Shown here piece by piece: positions 33,761-44,400 of a stretch of DNA of 64,000 nucleotides. Each line of letters begins with the position of its first letter. Position 1 is the first letter of the stretch. This stretch comes from Oopsacas minuta (taxonomy: Eukaryota > Porifera > Hexactinellida > Lyssacinosida > Leucopsacidae): assembly GCA_024704765.1 (NCBI GenBank), contig JAKMXF010000088.1, positions 682,001 to 746,000 on the forward strand. Direction: 5' to 3'. Under the pieces are notes generated by a model that saw only the letters and a program-made list of their open reading frames with translations, was not told the DNA's origin and did no database searches. The position numbers and the translations under genes are program-made.

Positions 33761-36700
33761 ATGGATTACCATTTAAATTATCAACCAATTAGAATGCAGA
33801 GTTCGCATAGCAACGAAGATTTCCCTGAACTATGTATAGTTGGTTCCAGTTCAATATTGTACCAAGATGAAATGAAATACCTGGAATTTGAGCAAGGTCT
33901 CCATTTGATACCATGGATGGGTAACACCTCACTTTTAGTGGACAGATACGACGCGCGCGGTTTTCTCGACAATCAATCAAAATTCGGTTTGAAATCTAAT
34001 TTGAAATTCCGACCAAGTCAAGAGGAAATTGAACTTGAACAAAGGTGTGATGAAGAGCGGTATTTGGAACTAAATATGGAACTAAGTGAGATGGAAATTG
34101 GAACTGAAGAAGAGGAAAAAAGGAATTCAAGAATTTTTGCCCAAATTCCCTTCAACTATGAAACTGAAAAACGTACTGGAATCAATTATGAGAACCCTAG
34201 CAACGAAAAGGTGAGTTGGAATTTAGGCTTTGGTGCATATTTTTGAGGCAAGATTGAAGACAATACCTTGGATACAGAATTCAGCTGAGGAATGTGAGAT
34301 ATATAAGGTATTTGTTCAGGTTTTGTTATCAAAAAGTGAGTAACTTTCTTTCAAAAATTTTGATATTTTGATGTATATATTTTGTTTACTTGTTTACCTT
34401 GTTATTATAATTTCTAATTATTTAGTGTAACACCAAACAAGCAATGGAATATAAATAAATTCACACATTCTCTGTTCTTAAATATTCTTATTTATCTTCT
34501 AGAGACAAACAACTGTTGACAAACCTCTCAATGAAATTACAGACTTCACCCCATACATTCCTAAGCCAGAATTGCAAATTCCTGTAACTATGACAACGCC
34601 AGGAACAGAGAGAATGCATAATATAATAGTCAAAACGGCGCGTCATGTGGCAGAGAAAGGGAACCAACTGGAAATTGTTATTAAAATAAAACAACAATAC
34701 AATTCATCATTCGATTTTCTCAGTTTCGATCATTTTCTACATCCTTATTACAAACACATTAAAAACCTTGTGTTAAGTGGTTTTAAGTCACTTTTTGAGA
34801 CACAATTTGATGACAAGAATTCTACAGAAGGTTTGTATAATTGTACCACCTTTAACACCTATTGCTATGGGGCATTTCTGCACCCTCCCCTTGATAACAC
34901 GAATCAATTAAATCAAAAATATTCTAATAAAGTTATTACATAATAAGTTATACTTGTAGTTCCAGTTATACTTATAGTTCCAGTTATACTTATAGTTCTG
35001 GTTTGACAGGTGGCCTAGGCTCATCCGTTTTAAGCGGGAATTCCTTGCAAATAACTTCTCTATAAATTAGTTCCATATTGGAAGGAGATGGTTCCTGTTT
35101 GACAACATTTGTTGATTCGAGTTTCATAAACTGAATTTCTTTTGTCAGAATTGGAACCTCGCTTTTTTTTGGTTCTGGTTTGGATTTTGGATGTGTTGTT
35201 GAAGATTCAAGTGGAGAATCTGATTGGTCATCTTGTGTAGTAGGATTGTCCCAATCAATAGTATTATTGTTATTTACTTGAAGGTGTTTGTTAGGAATTT
35301 CTAATTTTAGAGAAAAGAAAGCTGCTTGAGAACAGTAGCCAACTTCCTCAAATCCTATTGGTGGTTCCCCAGCGCCATTATACTCCACTTGGTATGGAAA
35401 ATTGTGGCAGATGGCCTCGCACCAATTCATGAACTCTTCTCTGTTCCATTCGAACTTGTGGTCAGGGTGACGAAACCCAGAAAAGTCCTTGAAAAGAATA
35501 TTGAATTCTGAGTTCGGAGTTGTTATGAACACATATTTAGGCCTCAAGGTGCCAAAAATGGCAGTTGGCAATTGTGTCAATGTGTCCTCTTCTAGATGTT
35601 CTATCACCTCTATAAGCGACACAAATTCAACACCTTCTAGCCTCGGATCCCATTGAGTAAGAGAGCCACAATATAACCCAATTTTAAGGGGGGTAGCACG
35701 ATCAATATTGTGGACAGCTTTATGTGGTTTAGCCACATTTTGACACCTTTTGAGGGTGGGTTTATCAATATCAACACCTAATATTTCATGTAAATACGAG
35801 AAATTCTTTTCCCTTAAATGCCAAATAAATTTCCCCTCGGCACAGCCAAAATCCACCAATTTAAAAGGTGTGAACTTTTCTATATATTTAATCGCTAGAA
35901 AATATCTTTGTCTGAATAAAACAGGTCTGAAAATAACTCCAAACGAACTGTCCTCTCTTGTGCTCGCCTCTTTGAGAGATAAATTTTCTGTTACATTCTC
36001 TTGCGTTGCCATGGTAACGATGGTATTAGCCAATTTAGAAGCTAATTTTAGAAGATATAGATTCGTTATAAGCAACTTTACCCAAAGTGTGAAGTATTTA
36101 ATATTAATTCGGACGCCTAGGTACGAGGATAGGGTTCATTTGACCTCAGGACACGCCCCTGGGGTGAGGTGGGCAAATACCTAACCCCAGGACAACAATA
36201 AAACCTCTCAAACATAAATGACAACAAACAATACGGATAGTATCCATATTCAAGTAAATACATAGTAATACACTGGATATTGAATTGCATGCATTTATAT
36301 GCGAGTATGTGTATTACACATTGAATGTCAGTATAAGCAATTACATTCACTAAAACGTATAATGTTACTATGGCAACTCAATCGGACGATAAGAATTCAA
36401 CTTGTCAGCAAGCAGAAGATCCGAATGAAGTTAGGTCAAAGTTCCCAGAGCTGAATTTCCCAAATCATCGACCAGTAACTGATGATATACATTTTAATCC
36501 ACCTCTATACAAGCAGAGATACTCGCTAGGAATCGATTATGTCAAAAAATTCTGTCCTTCAAAAGTGGTTGATTTCGGATGTTCGGAGTGTAAATTTATG
36601 TGGGCAATACGGAACCAGAACTATGAATTTATCCGTGAGATTATTGGTGTCGATATTGATAAAGTTGTCCTAGAGACACACGATTGTGTCGCGAAGCCTG

Positions 36701-39700
36701 TCACGAGTGAATATTTGTTCAAACGTGCTACCCCCCTTAAAATTGGGTTATATTGTGGCTCTCTTACTCAATGGGATCCGAGGCTAGAAGGTGTTGAATT
36801 TGTGTCGCTTATAGAGGTGATAGAACATCTAGAAGAGGACACATTGACACAATTGCCAACTGCCATTTTTGGCACCTTGAGGCCTAAATATGTGTTCATA
36901 ACAACTCCGAACTCAGAATTCAATATTCTTTTCAAGAACTTTTCTGGGTTTCGTCACCCTGACCACAAGTTCGAATGGAACAGAGAAGAGTTCATGAATT
37001 GGTGCGAGGCCATCTGCCACAATTTTCCATACCAAGTGGAGTATAATGGCGCTGGGGAACCACCAATAGGATTTGAGGATGTTGGCTACTGTTCTCAAGC
37101 AGCTTTCTTTTCTCTAAAATTAGAAATTCCTAACAAACACCTTCAAGTAAATAACAACAATACTATTGATTGGGACAATCCTACTACACAAGATGACCAA
37201 TCAGATGCACCAATTGATGAACCAAGAGAATCAATATTTTCTCATTTGAAACTGGAACTAACGAATACTGAAGAGACACCAAATATTGAGACCGATATGG
37301 ATACAAACAACACCTCAGTAGAGGCGAATAATCCGAATACGGAACCAAGTAATATCAATACGGAACTAACTGACATCAATATGGAACCAAACTACGTCTA
37401 CAAGGAAATAATATGTAACGAATTTCCACTGCAAGATCCAAACCATACCCCAGAAAGACAGCTGTTACTAGAGTTAGAATATCATGCAATGCAAATAGCT
37501 AAAAATGAATGGAAAAAATTGGAGGAACAAGGTGTTAGAGAGGAGGACGTTTCTCAGCAAATTTATGAGTCCAATGGGACATATTTTGATGCGGGACAGC
37601 CCAAGGGGTATTTGACCTGCTATGTATCAATTTATGGACGGCTTATGTCATATCCACAGATAAAATTTTATGGTACATACGATGATATCGTGAATACGAT
37701 TACAACTCGACAGGATTACAAACTCAATATGGAACTTACTCATTATAAAGTGGAACTAATGGTTGAAGAACCTGGATATTCAGACGAAGTGGATTCAGAC
37801 GAATGTGACAATGACGAGTCAGTAAATAATGAAATTTGGGGGGACACTTTCCAAGAAGTGGTCCAAGAAAGGAACCACGTTAGTGTACCTGAGAGTTGGG
37901 ACGATTAGTCATGGGACACCCAATTAGTTTCTTGAAATTAGAATTGTTATTATTAAGTTATAAACCTACCATAATTTGAATCAATCTATTTTCTATCTAA
38001 TATACTTGCTATACTATTCAAATGTGACAAAATGCATGCCAATGGGAGTAAATTGTCGTCAGGGAAAGGTCGCGTCTCTCATTTCACGTATTCAGACTCT
38101 CAACTGACTTCTGATGATGAAAATAGAAGTGAAACTATGAATAGTTCCCTTGAGGTGGCGAGAGAAAGGAAATTACGTCAGGAGGCAGAGGCACAAAGTG
38201 TCCGGCTAGCGGGACTATTAGAAAAAGCAGTTACACAATTCGATCCACCTCGACACAACAACGACGCACAACACCAAATTATTAATGATTTGTCCGCCAA
38301 AGCAAATCAAATCGAGCAACACCTCCAAAATCTCCAAAATCGGAAAAATCCAAGTCACTTAATTTCCCCCAAAAAGGATGACAATAGGCATATTCAGGCA
38401 ACCAATGAAATTGAAGACAGGGTTATGGACTTAGAACAACAGCTGGAACGAATTGAAGAGGGGGCCAATCAAATCGCTGGCAACAACAGGCTTACACCCA
38501 AGAGATGGTCGTCACAAATGAGTTTAGATTCAGCAATGCGGAAAGTGGATTCAGGGCGACACAATTTGACACCTGATAAGGAAAATGGTAGGGTGGCAGG
38601 CTTGGAAATTGAACTCGAAACAACTCAACGAATGAAAGAGGATTTGAGAAATCAATTAGAACAAATGTTACGTTACGCCAAATCTTTGGAAACTGAATTA
38701 CGGACTAATAAATCCGATTTTGATAAATTGAGTTCTGACAGCGAACAATGCCAAATAGATCTGTCCATTGAAAGGCAAAAACTAGCTGAGGCAACTGCAC
38801 TTCTTAACCAGGTAAAAAATAATGCACATCGAATAAATTCGTACTCCAAAAGATTGGAAAATAAACTTTTAAGATCTCAAAACCAAATCCAAAAGTACGA
38901 GTTTGATAACGAAAAAAATTTCCGTGAAAATGGTAAAATGCGTGCAGAATTTGAGCGAAGACAATCGGAGAAAGATTTGAATATTCAGAAAGTTTTTAGC
39001 GATATATCGAGAGAAAATTCTGATTTAAAATACCAATTGGAAGATGAGAGGTCAAAATTACGATCATTGAGAGGGATCCAAGCAGAAATGGGAAATAAAT
39101 TCAGGCGTGAGATGGCACAACTCTCTGACACAAAAGAATTACTTATTCGTGAGAAAAACAGTTTTGAAAAGATGAATGAAGAATCAGGAAATCATTTGCA
39201 AGAAATTGAGGTAATGCAGGAAATAATAAACAAACAAACTATGGAGATTGACCAATTAAAAGATGACAATAAAGCCGTATTGCGGGCAACAGGAAGTGAG
39301 ATTGATATGTTGATGGATAGTTTCAGTTCCAAACACCAAATACCTCAATTTACAAGTGGTACAGTGCGGGGGTTGGAGAATGAACCACGTAGATGGATTG
39401 CAGATGTTTTAGCCAAGTTAAAATGGCTACAATCAGAAATGAGGACCACTTACAAATGCGACACATTTAACACCCCACAACACGAGTATTAAATAATATT
39501 ATATACACTGATACATTCCCATTAAATATTATATTAACATATTTTGAACTTTTTAGAATATCCACCCGCTCATACAAAGCCTCCACCGGTGTATCCAGGG
39601 CATATCCCGCCCCATGATGTATCTGCACTTAATATTCCTCAACTGATATCTGGTAATCAGGAACTTAATCTTATTCCATCTGGAACTAACTTGAATGGTG

Positions 39701-41369
39701 AGAAATGCCTGGAAATTTTGCCATATAAAGTATGGGAAAATTCATATTTATTCTATTTTTAGAACAAACAGCTGTTATTTCTAGTTCCAGTGAGGAGACA
39801 GAACTTCATCCTATCCTCAGAACAGGCGCCAGTTCTAAATTTACACCTATACCTAAACTCAAGGCAAAGAGGCGACAAAAAGCAAAGATATTTTTAGAAA
39901 AAATAAAAGGCGAATGTAAACCCGAAACAGCTGATTTTACGCGGGAAACCAATCAAATAGGCGGGAATGAAGTATATTATCAGGTCCTATTTTTAGCAAC
40001 ATATACACGAGCCATATTAGGGCTTAGCCAATCTGTGCCGACCATTGTACATTCACTTAATTACAGTGGCACTATTAATTGGAGGCACTAAGTATGAGTA
40101 TTGATAATATTTCAATGAGAAAGTAAAACTGGCTCAAATGTGTCGTTAGAATAGTTTTGGTATACACATATGTACCTTAGACTGTAACAGTCTATCTATC
40201 TGGAAAATTTCAGAATTCTAGGTATAAGAGTGTGACCAGGACACCGTCGATGGAGAAATAGGCAACAGTTCTAGAAATGTGCTAACTACAGTATTGTATA
40301 GTCCGCACAGTAAAAAGCATAAATATCTGTTTGCTTTGACCAACATACAAATGAGTGTGTGTTAGTCCAGTGACAAACAAAATTTGTGCGCATTTTGAAT
40401 AGCAACTCGAATGTTACAAGAACTATCTTCGATAACGCATAAGTTCACACCAAAATTCCTCAAACGAAATTAAAATTTTCATTCGAATTTTGTGGGTGAA
40501 TAATATGTGTTTATTAACCAATGGGTTTACAGGGATATGATGGATATATTCATATTACACCTCCACCTCCAGACATGCAACAGCTGATCGATAAAGTGGC
40601 ATTTCAAGTGGTATCATGCACAAATGAAAACATTGAGAAACAATTAAAAGAAGGAACAAATTCCATTTATGATTTTCTGTATCCTAGCAACCAATACTAT
40701 GAGTATTATCGTATAAAGAAAAGGCAATTCAAAGACAGTATTAAACCGATACAAAAGGTTGTGTGCTATTTTTAGAATTATCTAGAGTTTGTTATTTAAT
40801 TAATTTTAGAAAGATGAGAGAGTTGATTCTAATAAGAAACTGATTTCATTTTCCATTCAAAGCTCAATTGATAATATGCAACTGGAACAAAAGGTGTATC
40901 TTGGTGGCAATTCAAGTTCCAGTGAAGATGAAAGTCAAAACCAGAAATCTCAGGTACAACATTTATCCCACTTACCCTTAGGGTGTATAGAGATGCATCA
41001 TGGAAGATATAGACATCCGTCCGTTCGCAGTGTCCTGAGACATATACGAGACCGATTGACATCAAAATTACACATTTTTGAGGTAAAGGTCTACACCTCG
41101 GTATGAATTCTTTGTAAAGTGAATAATTTCACACCTTTGGGGTGGTTAAGTTAGGCCAATCAGTTGTAAAACACTTCCATTCTATTGTTTCTATTGAATT
41201 TGTGCTGGACACTTTTAGATATTTTATTTCTTAAAATAGACACTCAGCAAGAAAGTAGGTGTCAAAATGGAGCTTGAAGGTTTGTTAACATAAGTATGAA
41301 ATTAACAACAAGTATTTATAAAAAGATAGTTCATATTTTCACACCTTTTTCATAGAATATAGTTTGTAA
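33761..41369 (+). CDS. SFSWAP: SFSWAP (suppressor-of-white-apricot) splicing regulator homologue
   Basis: Eight exons: 33761-34210, 34503-34830, 39557-39697, 39763-39983, 40533-40757, 40810-41082, 41240-41279, 41356-41369; 563 residues. Exon 1 is the DRY_EERY domain (GLHLIPWMGNTSLLVDRYDA, CDEERYLELN). Exon 2 ends with SURP 1 (FDFLSFDHFLHPYYKHIKNL); exon 5 is SURP 2 (PPPDMQQLIDKVA, YDFLYPSNQYYEYYRIKK); exon 6 resembles the ISFAIK region of human SFSWAP. SURP modules bind the branch-point factor SF1. Exon 2 ends in phase 1 and exon 3 starts in phase 1, joining E|EYPPAH across a 4.7-kb intron that contains three genes. No C-terminal RS domain is found. An AATAAA at 34924-34929, after an open read-through of the exon 2 donor, could end a short form. 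Exons 7 and 8 are tentative. Confidence 0.75.
34990..36075 (-). CDS. HENMT1: HEN1-type small-RNA 2'-O-methyltransferase (in SFSWAP intron 2)
   Basis: Single-exon minus-strand gene, 361 residues; the conserved context favours the internal ATG at 36012 (MATQEN, 340 residues), matching the start of the partner gene. HENMT1 methylates the 3-prime-terminal ribose of piRNAs. Visible features are the SAM-binding VDFGCAEGKFIW, the metal-binding EVIEHLE, TTPNSEFN and FRHPDHKFEWNREEF with the second metal ligand His, and GAGEPP. After the methyltransferase fold the tail is Ser/Pro-rich and ends soon after YREVICKEFPLK, about 140 residues earlier than its neighbour at 36370. The two are head to head with about 300 bp between starts. 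Residues coded by 35700-35218 are almost identical in DNA to the other copy. Confidence 0.88.
   Translation of the reverse strand: MLITNLYLLKLASKLANTIVTMATQENVTENLSLKEASTREDSSFGVIFRPVLFRQRYFLAIKYIEKFTPFKLVDFGCAEGKFIWHLREKNFSYLHEILGVDIDKPTLKRCQNVAKPHKAVHNIDRATPLKIGLYCGSLTQWDPRLEGVEFVSLIEVIEHLEEDTLTQLPTAIFGTLRPKYVFITTPNSEFNILFKDFSGFRHPDHKFEWNREEFMNWCEAICHNFPYQVEYNGAGEPPIGFEEVGYCSQAAFFSLKLEIPNKHLQVNNNNTIDWDNPTTQDDQSDSPLESSTTHPKSKPEPKKSEVPILTKEIQFMKLESTNVVKQEPSPSNMELIYREVICKEFPLKTDEPRPPVKPEL
35218..35700 (-). repeat. inverted-repeat arm, HENMT1 conversion tract
   Basis: A 483-bp arm, almost identical in inverted orientation to 36724-37206. I see only two mismatched codons (Asp/Asn and Glu/Asp). 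Similarity drops sharply on both sides. Confidence 0.9.
36005..36018. promoter_or_regulatory. X-box palindrome over HENMT1 start codon
   Basis: GTTGCCATGGTAAC matches the RFX X-box consensus (GTTGCCATGGYAAC) and overlaps the MATQEN start codon, within the divergent HENMT1 promoter area. It may be coincidental. Confidence 0.3.
36110..36200. repeat. dispersed repeat, family C copy 3
   Basis: TACGAGGATAGGGTTCATTT, GGACACGCCCCTGGGGTGAG and CAAATACCTAACCCCAGGAC match the other two copies. It lies between the divergent HENMT1 starts. Confidence 0.5.
36370..37908 (+). CDS. HENMT1-like paralogue with extra C-terminal region
   Basis: Single-exon 512-residue paralogue of the gene at 34990. The first 118 residues align but are clearly diverged (VDFGCSECKFMWAI in place of VDFGCAEGKFIWHL, so a motif-I Gly is Cys). 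Residues 119-279 are nearly identical to the partner; the rest diverges again. Metal-binding EVIEHLE and HPDHKFEW are retained. The C-terminal region past YKEIICNEFPL continues for about 140 residues with YHAMQIAKNEWKKLEEQG and a segment GYLTCYVSIYGRLMSYPQ; the partner lacks it. This could be a second small-RNA methyltransferase or a regulatory paralogue; the altered SAM motif makes activity uncertain. Sense orientation in SFSWAP intron 2. Confidence 0.85.
   Translation: MATQSDDKNSTCQQAEDPNEVRSKFPELNFPNHRPVTDDIHFNPPLYKQRYSLGIDYVKKFCPSKVVDFGCSECKFMWAIRNQNYEFIREIIGVDIDKVVLETHDCVAKPVTSEYLFKRATPLKIGLYCGSLTQWDPRLEGVEFVSLIEVIEHLEEDTLTQLPTAIFGTLRPKYVFITTPNSEFNILFKNFSGFRHPDHKFEWNREEFMNWCEAICHNFPYQVEYNGAGEPPIGFEDVGYCSQAAFFSLKLEIPNKHLQVNNNNTIDWDNPTTQDDQSDAPIDEPRESIFSHLKLELTNTEETPNIETDMDTNNTSVEANNPNTEPSNINTELTDINMEPNYVYKEIICNEFPLQDPNHTPERQLLLELEYHAMQIAKNEWKKLEEQGVREEDVSQQIYESNGTYFDAGQPKGYLTCYVSIYGRLMSYPQIKFYGTYDDIVNTITTRQDYKLNMELTHYKVELMVEEPGYSDEVDSDECDNDESVNNEIWGDTFQEVVQERNHVSVPESWDD
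36724..37206 (+). repeat. inverted-repeat arm, HENMT1-like conversion tract
   Basis: Arm matching 35218-35700 in inverted orientation; it starts at CGTGCTACCCCCCTTAAAAT and ends at GATGACCAATCAGAT. Loop between arms is about 1.0 kb. RNA crossing both arms could form a long hairpin. Confidence 0.9.
38032..39492 (+). CDS. long coiled-coil protein (in SFSWAP intron 2)
   Basis: Single-exon 486-residue protein. Apart from a Ser/Asp-rich first 35 residues it is almost all charged heptad sequence (for example ETTQRMKEDLRNQLEQMLRY, KSLETELRTN), predicted long coiled coil from about 45 to 430. The end (RRWIADVLAKLKWLQSEMR) is a compact amphipathic motif. General style recalls centrosomal or ciliary scaffolds such as the CEP128 type, but I cannot assign a family. 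Stop at 39490-39492 is only 64 bp before SFSWAP exon 3, so it sits wholly inside SFSWAP intron 2 in the same orientation. Its start is the first ATG in the frame (GACAAAATGCATG). Confidence 0.75.
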   Translation: MHANGSKLSSGKGRVSHFTYSDSQLTSDDENRSETMNSSLEVARERKLRQEAEAQSVRLAGLLEKAVTQFDPPRHNNDAQHQIINDLSAKANQIEQHLQNLQNRKNPSHLISPKKDDNRHIQATNEIEDRVMDLEQQLERIEEGANQIAGNNRLTPKRWSSQMSLDSAMRKVDSGRHNLTPDKENGRVAGLEIELETTQRMKEDLRNQLEQMLRYAKSLETELRTNKSDFDKLSSDSEQCQIDLSIERQKLAEATALLNQVKNNAHRINSYSKRLENKLLRSQNQIQKYEFDNEKNFRENGKMRAEFERRQSEKDLNIQKVFSDISRENSDLKYQLEDERSKLRSLRGIQAEMGNKFRREMAQLSDTKELLIREKNSFEKMNEESGNHLQEIEVMQEIINKQTMEIDQLKDDNKAVLRATGSEIDMLMDSFSSKHQIPQFTSGTVRGLENEPRRWIADVLAKLKWLQSEMRTTYKCDTFNTPQHEY

Positions 41370-41488
41370 GCAAATCTAAAATATGCAACAAATCATAAAG
41401 TAATATGAAACCAACAAATAGGTTCAGTTAAATAATAATTCTGTGTTACAATAATCTATTCTATCAATTGCAAATAATTGTATGGAAA

Positions 41489-44400
41489 ATGACAACAAAA
41501 GCAAAAGTACTTCAAAAACGTGAAAGGGGGAAGAAATTCCTTTCATACATTCTGTCACGCACGAGTGACACTAGTCATGACCTGCCAATTGATCCAAACG
41601 AGGTCGAAACGTCAGACCGTGATAACTTAGGAAGAGCCATGAGTGTACCAATATTATCAATCGAAACCAAACGAAAGTTATCTGAGTCTAAATTGACTCA
41701 ATCCTTATCAAAATATGATTTAAACCCCGGGTCTGATTCGGAAAATGATCTGGACTTGGTGTCAATGAGTGGAGAAGCGAATTACATTGATTTGAATTCT
41801 ATACAAGACAAAGTCTTCAAGAGATCAATGCATATAACGAAGGCTATAGTTAAGAAATCTAAATGGGAGATCAGGGAATTCTCCGATTCAATTAAATTCC
41901 CTGAATTCGATGAGGATATAGTTTCAATTCCAAGTGAAGAAAATGTTAACTGTGATATCACAATGTCTGAAGAGACTACACAACTCGTTAGACGTAGGAT
42001 AAGAACTTCCGTTTCATTGACACGACCCTCAAAAATTCCTCCCCTCCCGAAGAGTGCTACTCAAAAAGACCGAAATCGAGTACGAATTATCCAAGAAATC
42101 ATTAATACTGAAATAGACTATATGAAGTGTCTTAGAAAACTAATACAACTTCGTGACACTATTCTAGCGAATGTGGCAATATATGGGCTCACAGAGGAAC
42201 AGGTTAATAGGATATTTGCATTCCTTCCTGATATCCTTGAGAGTCATGAACTATTCTATATGTCGATTAGTGGAAAAGTTCTACAAATATCACAGGATTT
42301 TGACATTAGAAATTTACAACTTGGACCTGATTGTATTTCTGCATTTTCTAAAGAGATTGTTGCTATTTCCTACTCAAAATATTCAGCACAGTTTTCATCA
42401 ACTATTGACACTATTATTCAGCATAAACTATCAAATGAACAGTTTTCGATTTGTCTCAGAAAATTCGAAGCTGAATCGAAGGAGAGTTTGAAAACGGCAC
42501 TGATAAGACCCATTCAAATATTTCCAAAATACGTACACATAATCTCTGAGCTTTTGAGATTCACTGATCCATCCCATCCGGACTACTGCTCGCTGTCTTA
42601 CGCACTGACAGGCCTGGAGAGTATGGCGATACGGTTAGGCGTCGTTCGTCACGAAGCAGAGCTAAAGGAACAGTTCTTACAACTACAATCTCGGATAATA
42701 TCAATCAGGAAAGATTTTTTCCGTTCCCAATCTCGGAAACTTTTAAGAATAGAACCCGCAATTAAACTATCACGGAAAGACGGTTATCTCAAGCCGAAAT
42801 TCCGTTATCTGTTCATATTTAACGATCATATTATGTGTCTACGGGGTGCTAAACGGACGTTCACGACAGATATGCTTACCCCGGGACCAGACGACTGTAC
42901 GACACTTTTAAGTCAATATTTTATCGAATGGTCTATACCCATCGATTCTATAGAAGTTAAAGTTAGAGAGAAATCCGAGAATCTAAGGATATTTAGAGAG
43001 ATTACGAAGATATTAAATGAAGAGCAGACACAGAAAAGACACGACGTCAATCTCCTACAAAAAATAGATTTACTTGTCACACAGTTATATGGTGTCTACC
43101 TCGGGTTTTCCAAGGCAAATGTCCAGAATTGTATCGCTCAATTGACACGTGAATTGCGGACAGATGAGATATACACTTCGCTACAGAGGTCACATGCTAT
43201 TGATGTTGAATTGATACGTGGTTCTAGGATCAAGCGTTACATATTTTACTTGGGAACCATAGAAACGATTAAGGAATTCGTACTAACATTCCATTACGCA
43301 AAAATGCGAGTTTTGCCTGAAAATTTTCAAGGTTGGTTGACTTTCGCAGTTGATTCGGATCATAAATTAAAATCTATCCAGAACTTCCCACTATTGGCAG
43401 ACACACAGGTGTACAACACAATGTATGCTAATTGTAGTGTGAACTGTGCAACGATTGTAGCAGATAGCTTCATATGGCTTTGCTGTGGTAATCTCAGACT
43501 TGGCATTATAATGATACTTAACACTTCGGGAAAATATATTGAAAAAATTGTGCAGTCGAAAGCATGTACTGAACGAATCTCAGTGATTCAATATATGCCC
43601 CCTTTCCAGGACGATAGGACAGAATGGATGTACCCTACGGTGTGGATGGGTACAGAAAACGGGACCCTATATGTATACGACGCTTCAGACCCTACTGTGA
43701 TAGACCTTAATGTCGAAACGGAGTGTCCCGATTCAGTTGTGTCAATGATATCTTTCGACGGTAGAATGTTCATTGGATTAGCTAATGGTGATTTAATGGT
43801 GTTTGATACAGATTCGAATGGTGAATGGGATGGCATATGTAGATGTAAATCACACCTTTCTGAGTATAGTATCATATCTATGCACTTGATCGATTCACAA
43901 CTTTGGTGTTTCAGTGGTAATAATGCGATATTATTCTCGCTCGTTGATTTACAAATTGAGGAAATTGTGTCCATCAATAACGAGCCGAATCAACATGTGA
44001 TGCTGACTGCTCCTTTTGGTCGTGCGATTTGGCTGTGTCTTAAACAGGAACCAGAACTATTATTGTTCCATATTAAGCATAAAGAAGTGCTGCAAACGAT
44101 TAGCCTAAATCGCTTTTTCAGACAACTGCGTAAAGAAGATTGGATAGGGACTGAGACAGTGAGGATAACTTCGTTATTGGCGACGCACGGGTCCCTCTGG
44201 GTTGGCACGTCAGAGGGAATTGTAGTTAATTATGAGTTACATGACGGCATCCCTGTATTCGTAGGACAGACCTCTATCTCCCAGGATTCCCACAACGAAA
44301 CTGCCAAACAGTTTCTGTATTTGAGTAAGAATATTGGTCAGAGGCAAACTCCGAAATATCAAAAGCCGAAACAACATAGTGAATTGCTGGAATTGGAAGA

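Noticed and set aside
34831-34943. Coding extension of SFSWAP exon 2 as the true C-terminus
   Set aside because: The 37 extra residues look like intron translation and the phase and SURP 2 domain support splicing to 39557; kept only as a possible short isoform.
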